A stretch of DNA of 64,000 bases, from contig KE546981.1 in the NCBI GenBank assembly GCA_000442125.1, positions 1 to 64,000 of the forward strand. The letters are read 5' to 3'. The notes under the pieces are model-generated. The model ran no database searches. It saw only the letters and a program-made list of their open reading frames with translations, and was not told the origin of the DNA. Made by a program: the position numbers and the translations under genes. Shown piece after piece: positions 33,282-43,050 of this stretch (positions are counted from its first letter, which is position 1; every line of letters starts with the position of its first letter). The DNA comes from Opeltia flavorubescens. Its lineage: Eukaryota > Ascomycota > Lecanoromycetes > Teloschistales > Teloschistaceae.

Positions 33282-33613
33282 TTACTCACATCGCAAATTT
33301 TTTGGACTTTTAATCGGATAATAGTAGCTGCAACGGAATGAAATGTCTCTGAATATGTCGTTCGCTAGAGCGGCTAAGCGGATGGTGAGAGGAATTGATT
33401 CGTAGCCATGCGTGGGGTAGAAGCGCAGACGGAAGGAAACAGCCTCGTGGATGCGCTTGATTGTGAGATAGGCGTGCCGGCACATGTAATGGGGGTGGGA
33501 GGTAGTGCGCTGCCATTAGGTGCATCTACCGATGTATAAACAACAACAGATACCTTACGAAGAAAGTCGAGCCGCTGATCGAGCCCTTCGAGTGTTGACA
33601 TCCTCATAAACAT
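33282..33613 (-). CDS. Possible small protein of about 95 residues, weakly supported
   Basis: Exons 33613-33554 and 33509-33282 on the minus strand join in frame across a 44-bp GT-AG interval (GTATCT...GGCAG). The product begins MFMRMSTLEGLDQRLDFLRK and contains CRHAYLTIKRIHEAVSFRLR and IPLTIRLAALANDIF. I recognise no family, and there is no signal peptide. It sits between the HET gene and a secreted-protein gene, all on the same strand, so it may be part of a leader or a chance frame. Confidence 0.3.
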
Positions 33614-33629
33614 GGTACCTGCCCCATAT

Positions 33630-35669
33630 TTAGGTCACATTGAAAACCAGGCTCGGTACATTCAGAGGCTCCATTAGCCCTTCACCGCCTAACGTCATTG
33701 TCTTTCCCAGAACATTCCATGCCATCGTAGTATCCATTTGATGCAGAACCCACACTCGTCTGCAATTCGTGTACTCATCATGCCACAACAGTGTCGGAAT
33801 GACTGCCGTGAAGTCCTCGTTTTCGGGGCATAAAATCATCATCTTATCCGAGGGATGAGCACTAAGATTGATCCATCCAGGAGTCCAGTCAGGGTTGGAC
33901 GCCGTGAGGAAATCCAATGGAAGCGATTCCACGGTATCGGCAACAAGCATATACGCATCTCGATTTCGGTCAGTAAGCTGCTTGAAGTCACAGCCACTCA
34001 TGTCATGTTGAAAGAAAATCCCAAGGGCATCGATCAGATCTGGAGTCTCAAAGCTCTTGGTGGCCAAGCCTTTGTCAAGGAATGATAGGCCGAGTTCCAG
34101 CGCACAAGCAAAGATTCTGATCTTCATCGCCCGGTTATCATTCAGTGTTGCACCTAGCTCATACATCGGATCTACTTTCGACAATTTGATGCACTCATCA
34201 ATGAACCAGGCTGCTCTGTCGAGGTATAGATCGCTTGGTCGCGAGACTGTCTGATTAGTGCATAGCACCAGACAATCCAACTCAATCTGATAGAGATCAA
34301 AGTTGGGAACGCTGTCTAATCGACGGTACGCCCATCTTCGGCCTATCGTTCCATTGAAGTCGCCACCTCGAGGGCGTCGCAACCAGGAAGTCATCGAGTG
34401 GTCACCTGAGTTGACGTACCGCTCACCTGAGCAGCAGAGTACCGTTGGGTCCCCTGCACATAGAGCAACAAGAGAAAGGATTAATCCACATTCTTCGGCA
34501 GTCCTTGGACCGCCACTGTATCTAAGATCGCAGCCAACAACATTGAAGGTGATAGCAAGTTTGTCTTTTTCAATAGACGCTCCATATCTCGAGATACCAC
34601 GGTAGCCTTCCACAAGGCTTAGGATATCCGAAGAAGCAGGCTGTTTGCGGTCCCCGTCATAGTCAGAGTTTCCAGCGCTGAGATCCAGATGATTCATGTA
34701 TACCCGCAGGAGCCCCCTTCTTCTTAGGTTTTGGTACTCTGCTACTAAGAAGGCATGTGATTTGTCCGATGATCCAACCCGGTCGTAGGTACTACAAAGT
34801 ACTACAAGACCCTTGAGAAATTGCAATGACATTCGCAGAAAGATAGCTCTGGTCCTGTCCTCAGCGTCGACCTGGATGAGAAAGACATGGTTCTGATTGA
34901 CCAGTAGTTCATGATTACACCACGCCCGTGTGAACCATCGAGCGGAGAAGATTTTGAGGGTCAATGACGTTGCTTCCCTAGCCTGTTGCAATGAGAACTC
35001 GATCTTGCTACTTGCATCATTCTGCATTAAGAGAGTCAAGCATGCCAATTCTGAACGCGTGAAAATGATGTCTTCCAATACGATGACAACAAGGCGCGCG
35101 CGGTCGTAGATGACGTTCATCATTCCGATTGTTTGGGATTTCTCTTCCGCTTGGCTTTGATTAATGCAGCACTGATCAATCCATACGCCCTCATATGTAG
35201 ATGTACGTTCAGCAAGTAGGGCTTGTACCATACTAGGTCCTATAGGCCAGCAAAAGCCATCCGTAGCTGCCTTTACGGAATTATCATTTGGCACCTTCCA
35301 CTCATCGCTGTGCCAACAATAGCTCAGTGTAATATACGAGTCCATCCTCTCTGGCATATTAGGCGAGCCGGTGGTGATCACTCGAAATGGAATCTCTTCC
35401 AAAGAATCTCGACCCAACTTCAAGTCGACTGCATACTCTGGGGCAATCGATTGTAGTCGATGGAGTACATCAGGTGCACAGAAGCCGTTAGATCCACATG
35501 ATATTGGTACTGCACTGAGACCCTTCCTTGTCCAATCTCTCCCCAGATCCTCAAGACTGCCTGTGGAGCATATACTTGTCTCTGCTGTAGAAGAACTATC
35601 GAAGCTCATCGTTTGGATTTTGCAGTGGTCGAGGCCTACAGGACCAGCCCATAATATTCTCATGTCCAT
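33630..35669 (-). CDS. HET-domain (heterokaryon incompatibility) protein
   Basis: A single exon of 679 residues. The HET core runs from about residue 110 to 260, with YITLSYCWHSDEW at 112-124, GVWIDQCCINQ at 161-171, KSQTIGMMNVIYDRARLVVIVLED up to residue 200, and RWFTRAWCNHELL further on. The Cys and Trp of the WIDQxCINQ block are intact. The C-terminal two thirds carry no NACHT, WD40 or ankyrin repeats, so this is a HET-only type with a long unclassified tail ending in the WVLHQMDTTMAWNVLG region. HET proteins trigger cell death after fusion of incompatible hyphae, and related genes serve in innate-type recognition. They are often subtelomeric and variable. Confidence 0.95.
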   Translation of the reverse strand: MDMRILWAGPVGLDHCKIQTMSFDSSSTAETSICSTGSLEDLGRDWTRKGLSAVPISCGSNGFCAPDVLHRLQSIAPEYAVDLKLGRDSLEEIPFRVITTGSPNMPERMDSYITLSYCWHSDEWKVPNDNSVKAATDGFCWPIGPSMVQALLAERTSTYEGVWIDQCCINQSQAEEKSQTIGMMNVIYDRARLVVIVLEDIIFTRSELACLTLLMQNDASSKIEFSLQQAREATSLTLKIFSARWFTRAWCNHELLVNQNHVFLIQVDAEDRTRAIFLRMSLQFLKGLVVLCSTYDRVGSSDKSHAFLVAEYQNLRRRGLLRVYMNHLDLSAGNSDYDGDRKQPASSDILSLVEGYRGISRYGASIEKDKLAITFNVVGCDLRYSGGPRTAEECGLILSLVALCAGDPTVLCCSGERYVNSGDHSMTSWLRRPRGGDFNGTIGRRWAYRRLDSVPNFDLYQIELDCLVLCTNQTVSRPSDLYLDRAAWFIDECIKLSKVDPMYELGATLNDNRAMKIRIFACALELGLSFLDKGLATKSFETPDLIDALGIFFQHDMSGCDFKQLTDRNRDAYMLVADTVESLPLDFLTASNPDWTPGWINLSAHPSDKMMILCPENEDFTAVIPTLLWHDEYTNCRRVWVLHQMDTTMAWNVLGKTMTLGGEGLMEPLNVPSLVFNVT

Positions 35670-36136
35670 AGCATTTGCTACTCTTGAGACAAGCTGTTCG
35701 TCAATATTTGATCTATCATGGGAGACTTCTAGTCAGTGATCTCTGTGGGGTCTCTAACCAAGTTACATGGGACATGTGTTTGGCTCACTTGGGAATACCC
35801 TGAGACAGTACCTGGGCAGACTAGGCAGCTGTATGCAGCCTACACACGAGCATCTCACATTTTGTGTATCAATCCGCCATCTATGCATTGACTCCGCAAG
35901 GTGGAATCGACATCTTGAGGTGACATTGGACAAACCCGGAGCCAACATGATAGAGTATTGAAGCTTGCTTTACACCTTTCCACATGTCTTTCGTGCTCTT
36001 ATCTCCTATCAGTCAAAATCAGCACTAGAGCCCATTGAGTCTAGATCAACAGCCGCGGAAATTGGCCCAACCCCCCACCAAAAAATCATCTCAAGACTCA
36101 CCATCCATTTATTCTCCCACACCAACTCAATATCCC
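35670..36136. other. Divergent intergenic region
   Basis: The region lies between the HET gene (minus) and the conserved unknown (plus). The frame of the plus gene is open back to 36035 but lacks an ATG before 36137. Confidence 0.5.
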
Positions 36137-37189
36137 ATGGACACACTAATGGACACTCTCATGCAATCAGCCTACACGTCTGATCAACCAACACCCTCAA
36201 CCCCAAACCCAGACACCCCAGCCCCTAACCCCCAAGAACCCTCCAACATATTCCCCAAAAACGGCTGGCGCGCCGAAGACGTGAAAAAATGCCTTGGCTA
36301 CACAGACGACCAATACGCCGTCCTCTATGCAAAAGTCGAAGACGCAATGCGCCGCGCAGAACTCCTCGAAACATCATTGACCGGAGAGCGGAAAGTTGCG
36401 TTATTCCGATTATTGGATGAAGTACTTCCACATGATGATGCGCCAAATGTACCTGATTTCTTGCGGTTGAAGTCCTTTCACCAAATGGCGATAAGGATAA
36501 ACCATAATGTGAAGACAAGGGCGGGACACATCCATCATCGGAAGCGGGAGAGACCGCCGCCGCCACAGGAGGGGACTTCGACGCCGCAGCAAGTGAATGC
36601 TTCCCGTGTGGGGAGAATAGGTCGACCGCCGGGACCGTCAACCCCGGCGGTGCCGTATCCGAATCCTCCTCCTCCTTTTCTGACACCTCCGTATCGTGCG
36701 CCCAACCCAAATGGTTGGCCAACGCCCCAAAGCGAATCAGGTCATGTCAATGGCGCAGGTCAATATACAGATCTTGGCGCAATAATCCTCTACTGCGAAC
36801 GGAGTGATAAATCGCAATCCGTATGTTCCGTCAAGAACCTCCTTCCCCCAATCCAAAACCCACCACCACCAACCTCGCCAAATCCAGCACCACCCATCAA
36901 CATCGACGCCCTAACGCTCGGACCATGGAAATCCATCCTCGTAAAAGACGGCGTGATGCGCAGTCCCAACGACCTGATAACCTGGCATTGGGGCGAGAGG
37001 CGGGTGAAAGTGAGCAATGATAGGGTGTTTAGGTTGGTGATTGAGTTCATGGCTGGTCATGGTGGATTTGTAGATTTTAGTATTGAGGCTGCGAAGGGTG
37101 GTATGTAGTTTCTTCCTCCCATGTTGGGAGTAAAATTATGGGAGCAGTGGGCTGACGGGGTTGCAGCGAATGGCGCACAGAAAGCGTAG
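36137..37189 (+). CDS. Conserved fungal protein of unknown function, proline-rich centre
   Basis: Two exons, 36137-37100 and 37167-37189 (328 residues). The ATG at 36137 is the first in frame, with a good context (TCCCATGG). An ordered N-terminal domain contains GWRAEDVKKCLGYTDDQYAV, VEDAMRRAELLET and ERKVALFRLLDEVLP, predicted helical. A basic and Pro-rich linker follows, then a C-terminal domain with DLGAIILYCERSDKSQS, TLGPWKSILVKDGVM and SNDRVFRLVIEFMAGHGGF. The last intron is 66 bp with a GCTGAC branch site and adds NGAQKA. Without it the frame ends at 37108. No signal peptide. I do not recognise a named domain. Confidence 0.75.
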
Positions 37190-37545
37190 AATGGGAAAGC
37201 TGGAGAAGTGGTGAAACCTGCTGAGAACGATGTGTTGGAGAGCCCTACTACGCTTATCACGGATAAAATGCTCCCCCATGAGTACGGACACTCGGTGCAT
37301 CTACAGCTAATGCGCTTTGTACCTAAGGGGACTCCGGCCAACCATAGAGTCATTGATAGCAAGGGGTCTATGATGGGGATAGGAGGACTTTCAAGCTCTC
37401 GATTAGCTATCTGCTTTGTATACCCATTTTGCAATGCTAGAGAGCCAGTGATCATTTTCCGTTTCTTCGACAATTCCTCCCAATCATTCAACATCAAGTC
37501 TCAAAGACCAATCCACCCCTACCTACAAAATCGCGATGTCAAAAC
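37190..37545. other. Convergent intergenic region
   Basis: It lies between the 3' ends of the conserved unknown and the DAL5-type pseudogene. No other feature is seen. Confidence 0.5.
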
Positions 37546-39713
37546 TTAATGCACAAATCGAAAATCAAGCCTATCCGTTCGAAGTTAGCAAATCATACCG
37601 TGTCATCGAGAACAGATTGCAAAAACACCAACCTTTTATTTCCTTCATCTTTGGTCGTTTCAAGATAGTGCGCCTTCTCGCTCTCGGACATTGCGCTCCA
37701 TAATTTATCCCTGCTTGTATTTCTCCAATGATAGTAAAGCTTCGATGCGATGATAAGGACGATATTCCATGCGATGAGGCCGAGGAGGACTTTATTCCCG
37801 GTGCGGTAGAGGGGTTTGTCTTCGTTGCGGTATATCTGTTGTGGCATGTTAGGTGGGTGGATCATCTCAAGGAGCGTGCAAGATAGAGGGGTAAGAATAC
37901 ATGGGATGAGGGAAGGCAGCCAAGTTGAAGGTTCCTTACATTCGAAGCAATAACGTTAGAAGCCTGCACGCACATGTTATACAACGCGGACCGAACCGTC
38001 CTTGTTCTCACAGAGCCAGCATTACGACTCGTCATTGCCACTGCTCTCCACTAGTCTGCCGCCATCATCTTCCCTCGGGCTCAACTGATCTTACCGATAA
38101 TAGCATGCACATACGGGAACCCCACCATCATCGTACTAAGCACATACCTCCCCCACGCATACTTCTGCCCCCCCCCCCCGGCAGGACCTCCAGCGCAAGA
38201 ATAAGCGGAAACATATACACCTGACAGAACATGATGATCAAATAGCGACTATTGATCTTCTCCGAGACCCATGTCCAGAGAATGAGCTATAGTATGAAGA
38301 GTGTGTACGCAGGCACAGTCAGAAGATTGGTTTCGAAGGTGTTGAATTTCAATGAGCGGAGGATGAGGGTCAGGTAGGCGGTGACGGTCTGGTTGGCGGT
38401 GGTCCAGGTGAGGCCTAGGAGGTAAATGGGCCACATATCGTAGTCTTTTAGGGCGTGCCAGAGGAGGCGGGGGGTCACTGCCTGTCTGGGGTGTGTCAAT
38501 ATGGTTTCGTCGTTGAAAGTGGAAACGACCTACCGATTATGCATATCGCCCTTTGACGGATCATCGCGAATGATGCGGTTTGCAAGAATCACCTCTTCTC
38601 GCTCGGTGAACCAGCCATCCTTTCCCCGGAAGTAGCTAGCTGTCTGATACGGCGACGGCGGTAGATATAGCCTGGTGATGCACAGTCAGCATATGAAGTC
38701 ACCCAATTCATGTAACAAGCCATACCAAGAGAATATACCGATTACGGCAGTGAGACCACCCTCAAGAGCAAAGAGCCATTGCCATCCTGCCAGACCGTCG
38801 TGACCACGAAGATGCAATATGCCATAGGCGAGAAACGCGGAGACGATAAACGTGAAACCATATGCTCCCCAGAAGAAACTCAACCGAATCGGGAGTTCCT
38901 TACTTTTGTAGAAGTAGCTCATGTAGAGAATGATGTCTGGGATGAAGCCACCTTCAATTACTCCTAACAGTGATCTAGTCAAGTAGAAAGCTGCTCTTCC
39001 CGTCATTCGTGCCTGGCAGCAGGCTACTATGCTCCATGAGATCATTTGCTAATGTAGGAATCAAATCGTTATCGATGTCTCGATTGCAGAGGTAGATGCA
39101 GGACTTACAATCGGGATCCCTAGACGGCGAGTCAGCGTCACTAATTGAAGGTAGAGATTTCACAAAGGTACATACAATTATCTGGACCTATCTTCTTCGA
39201 GATTAGCTGAGAGGGAAGTTCTGCTGCGAGGAACGATACATAGAAGATCGTCTGTCCGGTATTGTAGTCATTGGTGTTCAGACCCAGATCCTTCAGCATG
39301 TTGTCTGATAGCGCCTGGGAAATATTGCCCCGGTCCAGCTGCAAAGCAAAGAACATCAGACAGCAGTACGCACACACACGAACATCGAGCCTTTTGATCA
39401 GCGCATTCTCTTCAGCTTGTGTCCATGTTGCGTTTGGATCATATCGGTGTCGACCCTCGTAGGTGTCGATAGGAACATAGTATCGCTCCAACCCAGTACT
39501 CTCCGACTGTGACGATAAGCCAGCTTTCTGATCTCCAATACTGTTTTCTTCGCTGGTATTGGTACGGGTAAACTGTGGTCCGGCAAAGGTTGATGCTTCC
39601 TGAGGCCGTGATTTGAGCCTGGAGAAGATTCTGGCAAAAGCAGAGTTTCCTGATGCTGCTTCTACTTCAGTGCCTCTGGAAGCCGCCGCTGTACCTGCCT
39701 CATTGAACGTCAT
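37546..39713 (-). pseudogene. DAL5-type (ACS family) MFS permease, broken
   Basis: Eight minus-strand exons can be traced: 39713-39176, 39119-39109 (11 bp), 39048-38726, 38671-38534, 38485-38095, 38040-37940, 37835-37633 and 37570-37546. They cover a full DAL5-type permease: RLDVRVCAYCCLMFFALQLDR, the first TM block, GPDNWIPIQMISW across the microexon, TRSLLGVIEGGFIPD, IFSWLYLPPSP across a splice, HAIIVAMTSRNAGSVRTRTV and a GNKRLDFRF ending. Two lesions lie in exon 5. A TAG at 38287-38289 falls where relatives have a coding codon (after AYTLFIL). A run of twelve C at 38168-38179 is one base off frame, between LALEVLP and YAWGRYVLSTMM. All splice sites are intact, so decay is recent, or one lesion is a sequencing error. 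The family imports anions such as allantoate, vitamins or sulfonates. Confidence 0.85.
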
Positions 39714-40383
39714 TGTCGCTCGATGATCCTGTTGTTCTAGGGTGTGAAGGGAGGTGGGGGTTGATATATCCAATGCACGATCCAAGTTGGGAAGGTCGAC
39801 TATGTGTATTTCTCTGGAAAAAGGTGCAATGGCCTCATCACCTCACATTTTGCCCGGGAATGAGCCTTTGCCTTGTCGTGATCCCAATTCCGAAACGCGT
39901 CATTCTGTCATGGGATTCTCGTGGCTCGTACGCTAATCATCAACGATCGCGGTCATTTACCATCACAATCAACTAACCCACGAGAAAACCCCGAAAGAAG
40001 CAAAGCATAATGACGGACAGCAGAGCGTCATATTCTTCCCTATGCATTTGCGTTTCATGGGTCCTTGTCGCGAACGAGCCATTGACCAATCAGAATCCAC
40101 CCTCTTGGAGGTTCGCAATTGCGTGATAGCACGCAACTTCCGTTTTCCGCCCGACCGTCCGCGAACACCAATGGCTCGAGCCAATGACTTCCAGGATAGA
40201 TGAGGACATTTTATCATTTAGCATGCTTATAATGCGGAGACGTCGCATGCGATTGCGTAACCTGGGAACGAAGCAGAACGCGCTTCGTTCATAAAGGTGG
40301 GTAGGACAACCTCACACGTCAGGTATCGTGTAGACCTTCTCCCACAAAAAGAACAACCAGCCATATTCAATATCACCTGCGTC
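39714..40383. promoter_or_regulatory. Divergent promoter region of permease and dioxygenase
   Basis: The permease and the TauD-type gene start 670 bp apart on opposite strands, so they share this region. An inverted repeat close to the dioxygenase start is listed separately. Confidence 0.55.
40266..40290. promoter_or_regulatory. Perfect inverted repeat, 9-bp arms
   Basis: GAACGAAGC, a 7-base spacer, then GCTTCGTTC, immediately followed by ATAAAGG, which resembles a TATA element. It ends 93 bp before the dioxygenase ATG. It could be an operator for a dimeric regulator; chance cannot be excluded. Confidence 0.4.
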
Positions 40384-41717
40384 ATGGCACCAAGTGCGGT
40401 CTCAATCGAGCCTTCGCCTTCGATCTCTCCAGCGATCCTCAATGGCAAGGATTTTGGCAACTACAAGGAACAAGCCGCAGGGGCCAAGACGTTCAACAAA
40501 AAGCTAGAAGAAGAGGGAGATGCTGATCATGCTCCTGCCAAGGTATATTCAAGCTGCGATTGGATGTTCTCCAGGTTGACTGATCGTAGCACCTCAATTA
40601 CCTCCCGGCCTGGGATGCGGAACTAAAATNCCCGCCTCCGACGCTATTTGAACATGTAGAGCACGGACTTGATGCCGATACATCGTTTCCAGAGCTCCTG
40701 AGCCCTTCTGTCAAAACAGATGATCTCACCCCAACAATCGGAACTGTCATTGAAGGCGTCCAGCTCAGCGGCTTGTCTGATGCCGGTAAGGATCAGCTGG
40801 CGCTCCTGACTGCTCAACGGAAACTTCTAGTGTTCCGTGATCAAGACTTTGCTTCTTTACCAATTGATGAGGCTCTCAAATTTGGAGGCTACTTTGGACG
40901 CCACCATATTCATCCCACAAGTGGAGCCCCCAAAGGTCATCCGGAGGTCCACGTAGTACACCGTGGAGCTGACGATAATTCTGGCGCGAAACTTCTAGAG
41001 ACACGTACATCGACCGTGGCATGGCATAGTGACGTCTCGTACGAGAGACAACCGCCTGGAACTACATTTTTGTACATCCTAGATACACCCACGACTGGAG
41101 GTGACACGCTGTTCGTGAACATGGCCGAGGCGTACAAGAGACTTAGCCGTGGTTTCCGCGAGAGATTGCATGGATTGAAAGCCATCCATTCAGGTATCGA
41201 ACAGGCTGGGTCTGCTTCAACGAGAGAGTCTATTGTCCGTCGAGATCCAGTGGCGCATATTCATCCCATCGTCAGAACGCATCCCGCCACGGGAGAGAAG
41301 GCATTATATGTCAACCCACAATGTAAGTTATGACCGTACGGTGGTGATACTGATACTATAGAGTTGCCATGGAATTGACTGTCTGCAGTCACTCGCTCCA
41401 TTGTGGGATACAAGAAAGATGAGAGCGACGCTTTGCTGAAATTCCTCTATGATCATATTGCGTATGGCGCAGACTTCCAAGCAAGGGTTCGTTGGGCAGA
41501 AAACACGGTCGTTGTTTGGGATGTAAGTAAAGTATCCAGACACTTCACAGACTCTTCCTGACATACATAGAACCGTGTGGTTGGTCATTCGGCTACCTTG
41601 GACTGGTACACTGGTCAGCGCCGACACCTCGCTCGGATCACACCACAAGCAGAAGAGCCATTTGAGACACCTTTTGAGGGCGGCACCACTGACAGTACCC
41701 AGAAGAACGGCCACTGA
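40384..41717 (+). CDS. TauD/TfdA-type Fe(II)/2-oxoglutarate dioxygenase (sulfonate type)
   Basis: Four exons: 40384-40542, 40590-41322, 41389-41522 and 41571-41717 (390 residues). The double-stranded beta-helix motifs are complete: the first iron ligands in TVAWHSDVSYE (His 199, Asp 201), TTGGDTLFVNMAEAYKRLS after it, the distal His in NRVVGHSATLDW (His 348), and the 2-oxoglutarate-binding Arg region RRHLARITP. The N terminus has the FNKKLEEEG and HLNYLPAWD elements usual in fungal sulfonate or taurine dioxygenases such as Jlp1. These enzymes release sulfite from sulfonates for sulfur assimilation. One undetermined base (40630) affects a single codon. The gene is divergent from a DAL5-type permease that is broken, so uptake through that partner is probably lost. 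Confidence 0.92.
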
Positions 41718-43050
41718 TACATCCAGTCTCAACGAATCTGATGGCGTGTGCCATCTCCACAAATGGACTCTTACATGTAGACATATTTGGAATGACAATC
41801 GATATGATGACTTACCAGCGAACTTGTAGCCATGCGCGTCAATAATCAGCATCAAGCTCTAGAGAATGCTGATGTAATCGTTGGTATGTCAGATGACCTG
41901 TGGAAAATATAAGAGTATTCTTCCACATACGAAGCCTTGCTACAATACATCTCTCCCTATACGCGTTGCATCACTTCGTCATTCCCAGTATTCCCGGATG
42001 CGTACCACAATGTGTCATTGAAATCAAAGGGATAACTCTGTTACGATCAATTCGTATCACGGTCAATATTGTTCTGGCAGGGCTGTCGCTGCCCAATTTC
42101 GGTCGCAGCAAAGGTCGCCTTGTGCGTATTTTCAATGGTGTTCCAACCCTAGCTGCTAGAAATGAGTGAGGAAGATTGACTCCCGCTTATCATGATCGTT
42201 CTTCCTATTTTGAATATTGCAACACCTCTCGTGGCTCGCTGTGAGTCAAGATGACGTATTGAACCCAGCGAAGGAGTGCTTGTCGTAGATTATACAACAA
42301 TCATGATTGCATGGACTTCCGCTACAATGACTTCGTTCTTATTGGTCAGGTGCGTGTTCTTGTGTATTCAACCCAGGCATCCAGCAGACTAGAGCAATTT
42401 GACTTTACCCCCACCATACCTCTGCCCTACTAGGTTGCTATTATTGTCGATCTGCAGTGGCTGCGCTTTAGCTCATGGAAGGATTGTGGCAAGATCAACC
42501 TAAAATCGTGAACATTCCTCTACCGTCCGGCAACACTGAACAGCGTCTATGTATCGAATCTCAGCAGTCATCTCTCACTCATGGTTGACAAATATCTCAT
42601 GATATGCACTGCCTCCTATCGAATTTGCAAAAGTTGACAGTTGTGACAGCAAATTTGAGCGAGCAGAGCAACCAGGAGGAAAATTTTCCTGAAGATCGAC
42701 AACGCCAACAGCTTCTGGATGTCGGGCTAAGATTAGTTCCCTCTCCCCGCCCAATGACTTCACACGGACCTCGCTAGCTCGGTTTGCATGAGCACCAATG
42801 TCAAATAAACTTCCCGTCCCAACTGTGAAGAGACATAAACTACGGCCCGAGTCGTCAAAGCGCATGGGATGAATGGTCGCGCTTGTCCAGGGCTGAGGAG
42901 ATCTATGAATCCTTCAAGCCTCCATCTTGGGGGCCGATACGATGCCATCGTCCAAAATTGCCATGTCGTCGCATTCCCACAAATGTCTTCCTTTGCCTCT
43001 GCTGCTTCGTACGGTGAACCGCAGGAACCCGCTCATTCACGGAATCGAGC
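41718..43050. other. Intergenic, 1.3 kb; no supported gene
   Basis: Short frames on both strands (41,900-42,169 plus; 42,575-42,865 minus) show no recognisable domain. The right end should hold the promoter of the DUF3176 gene. Confidence 0.5.
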
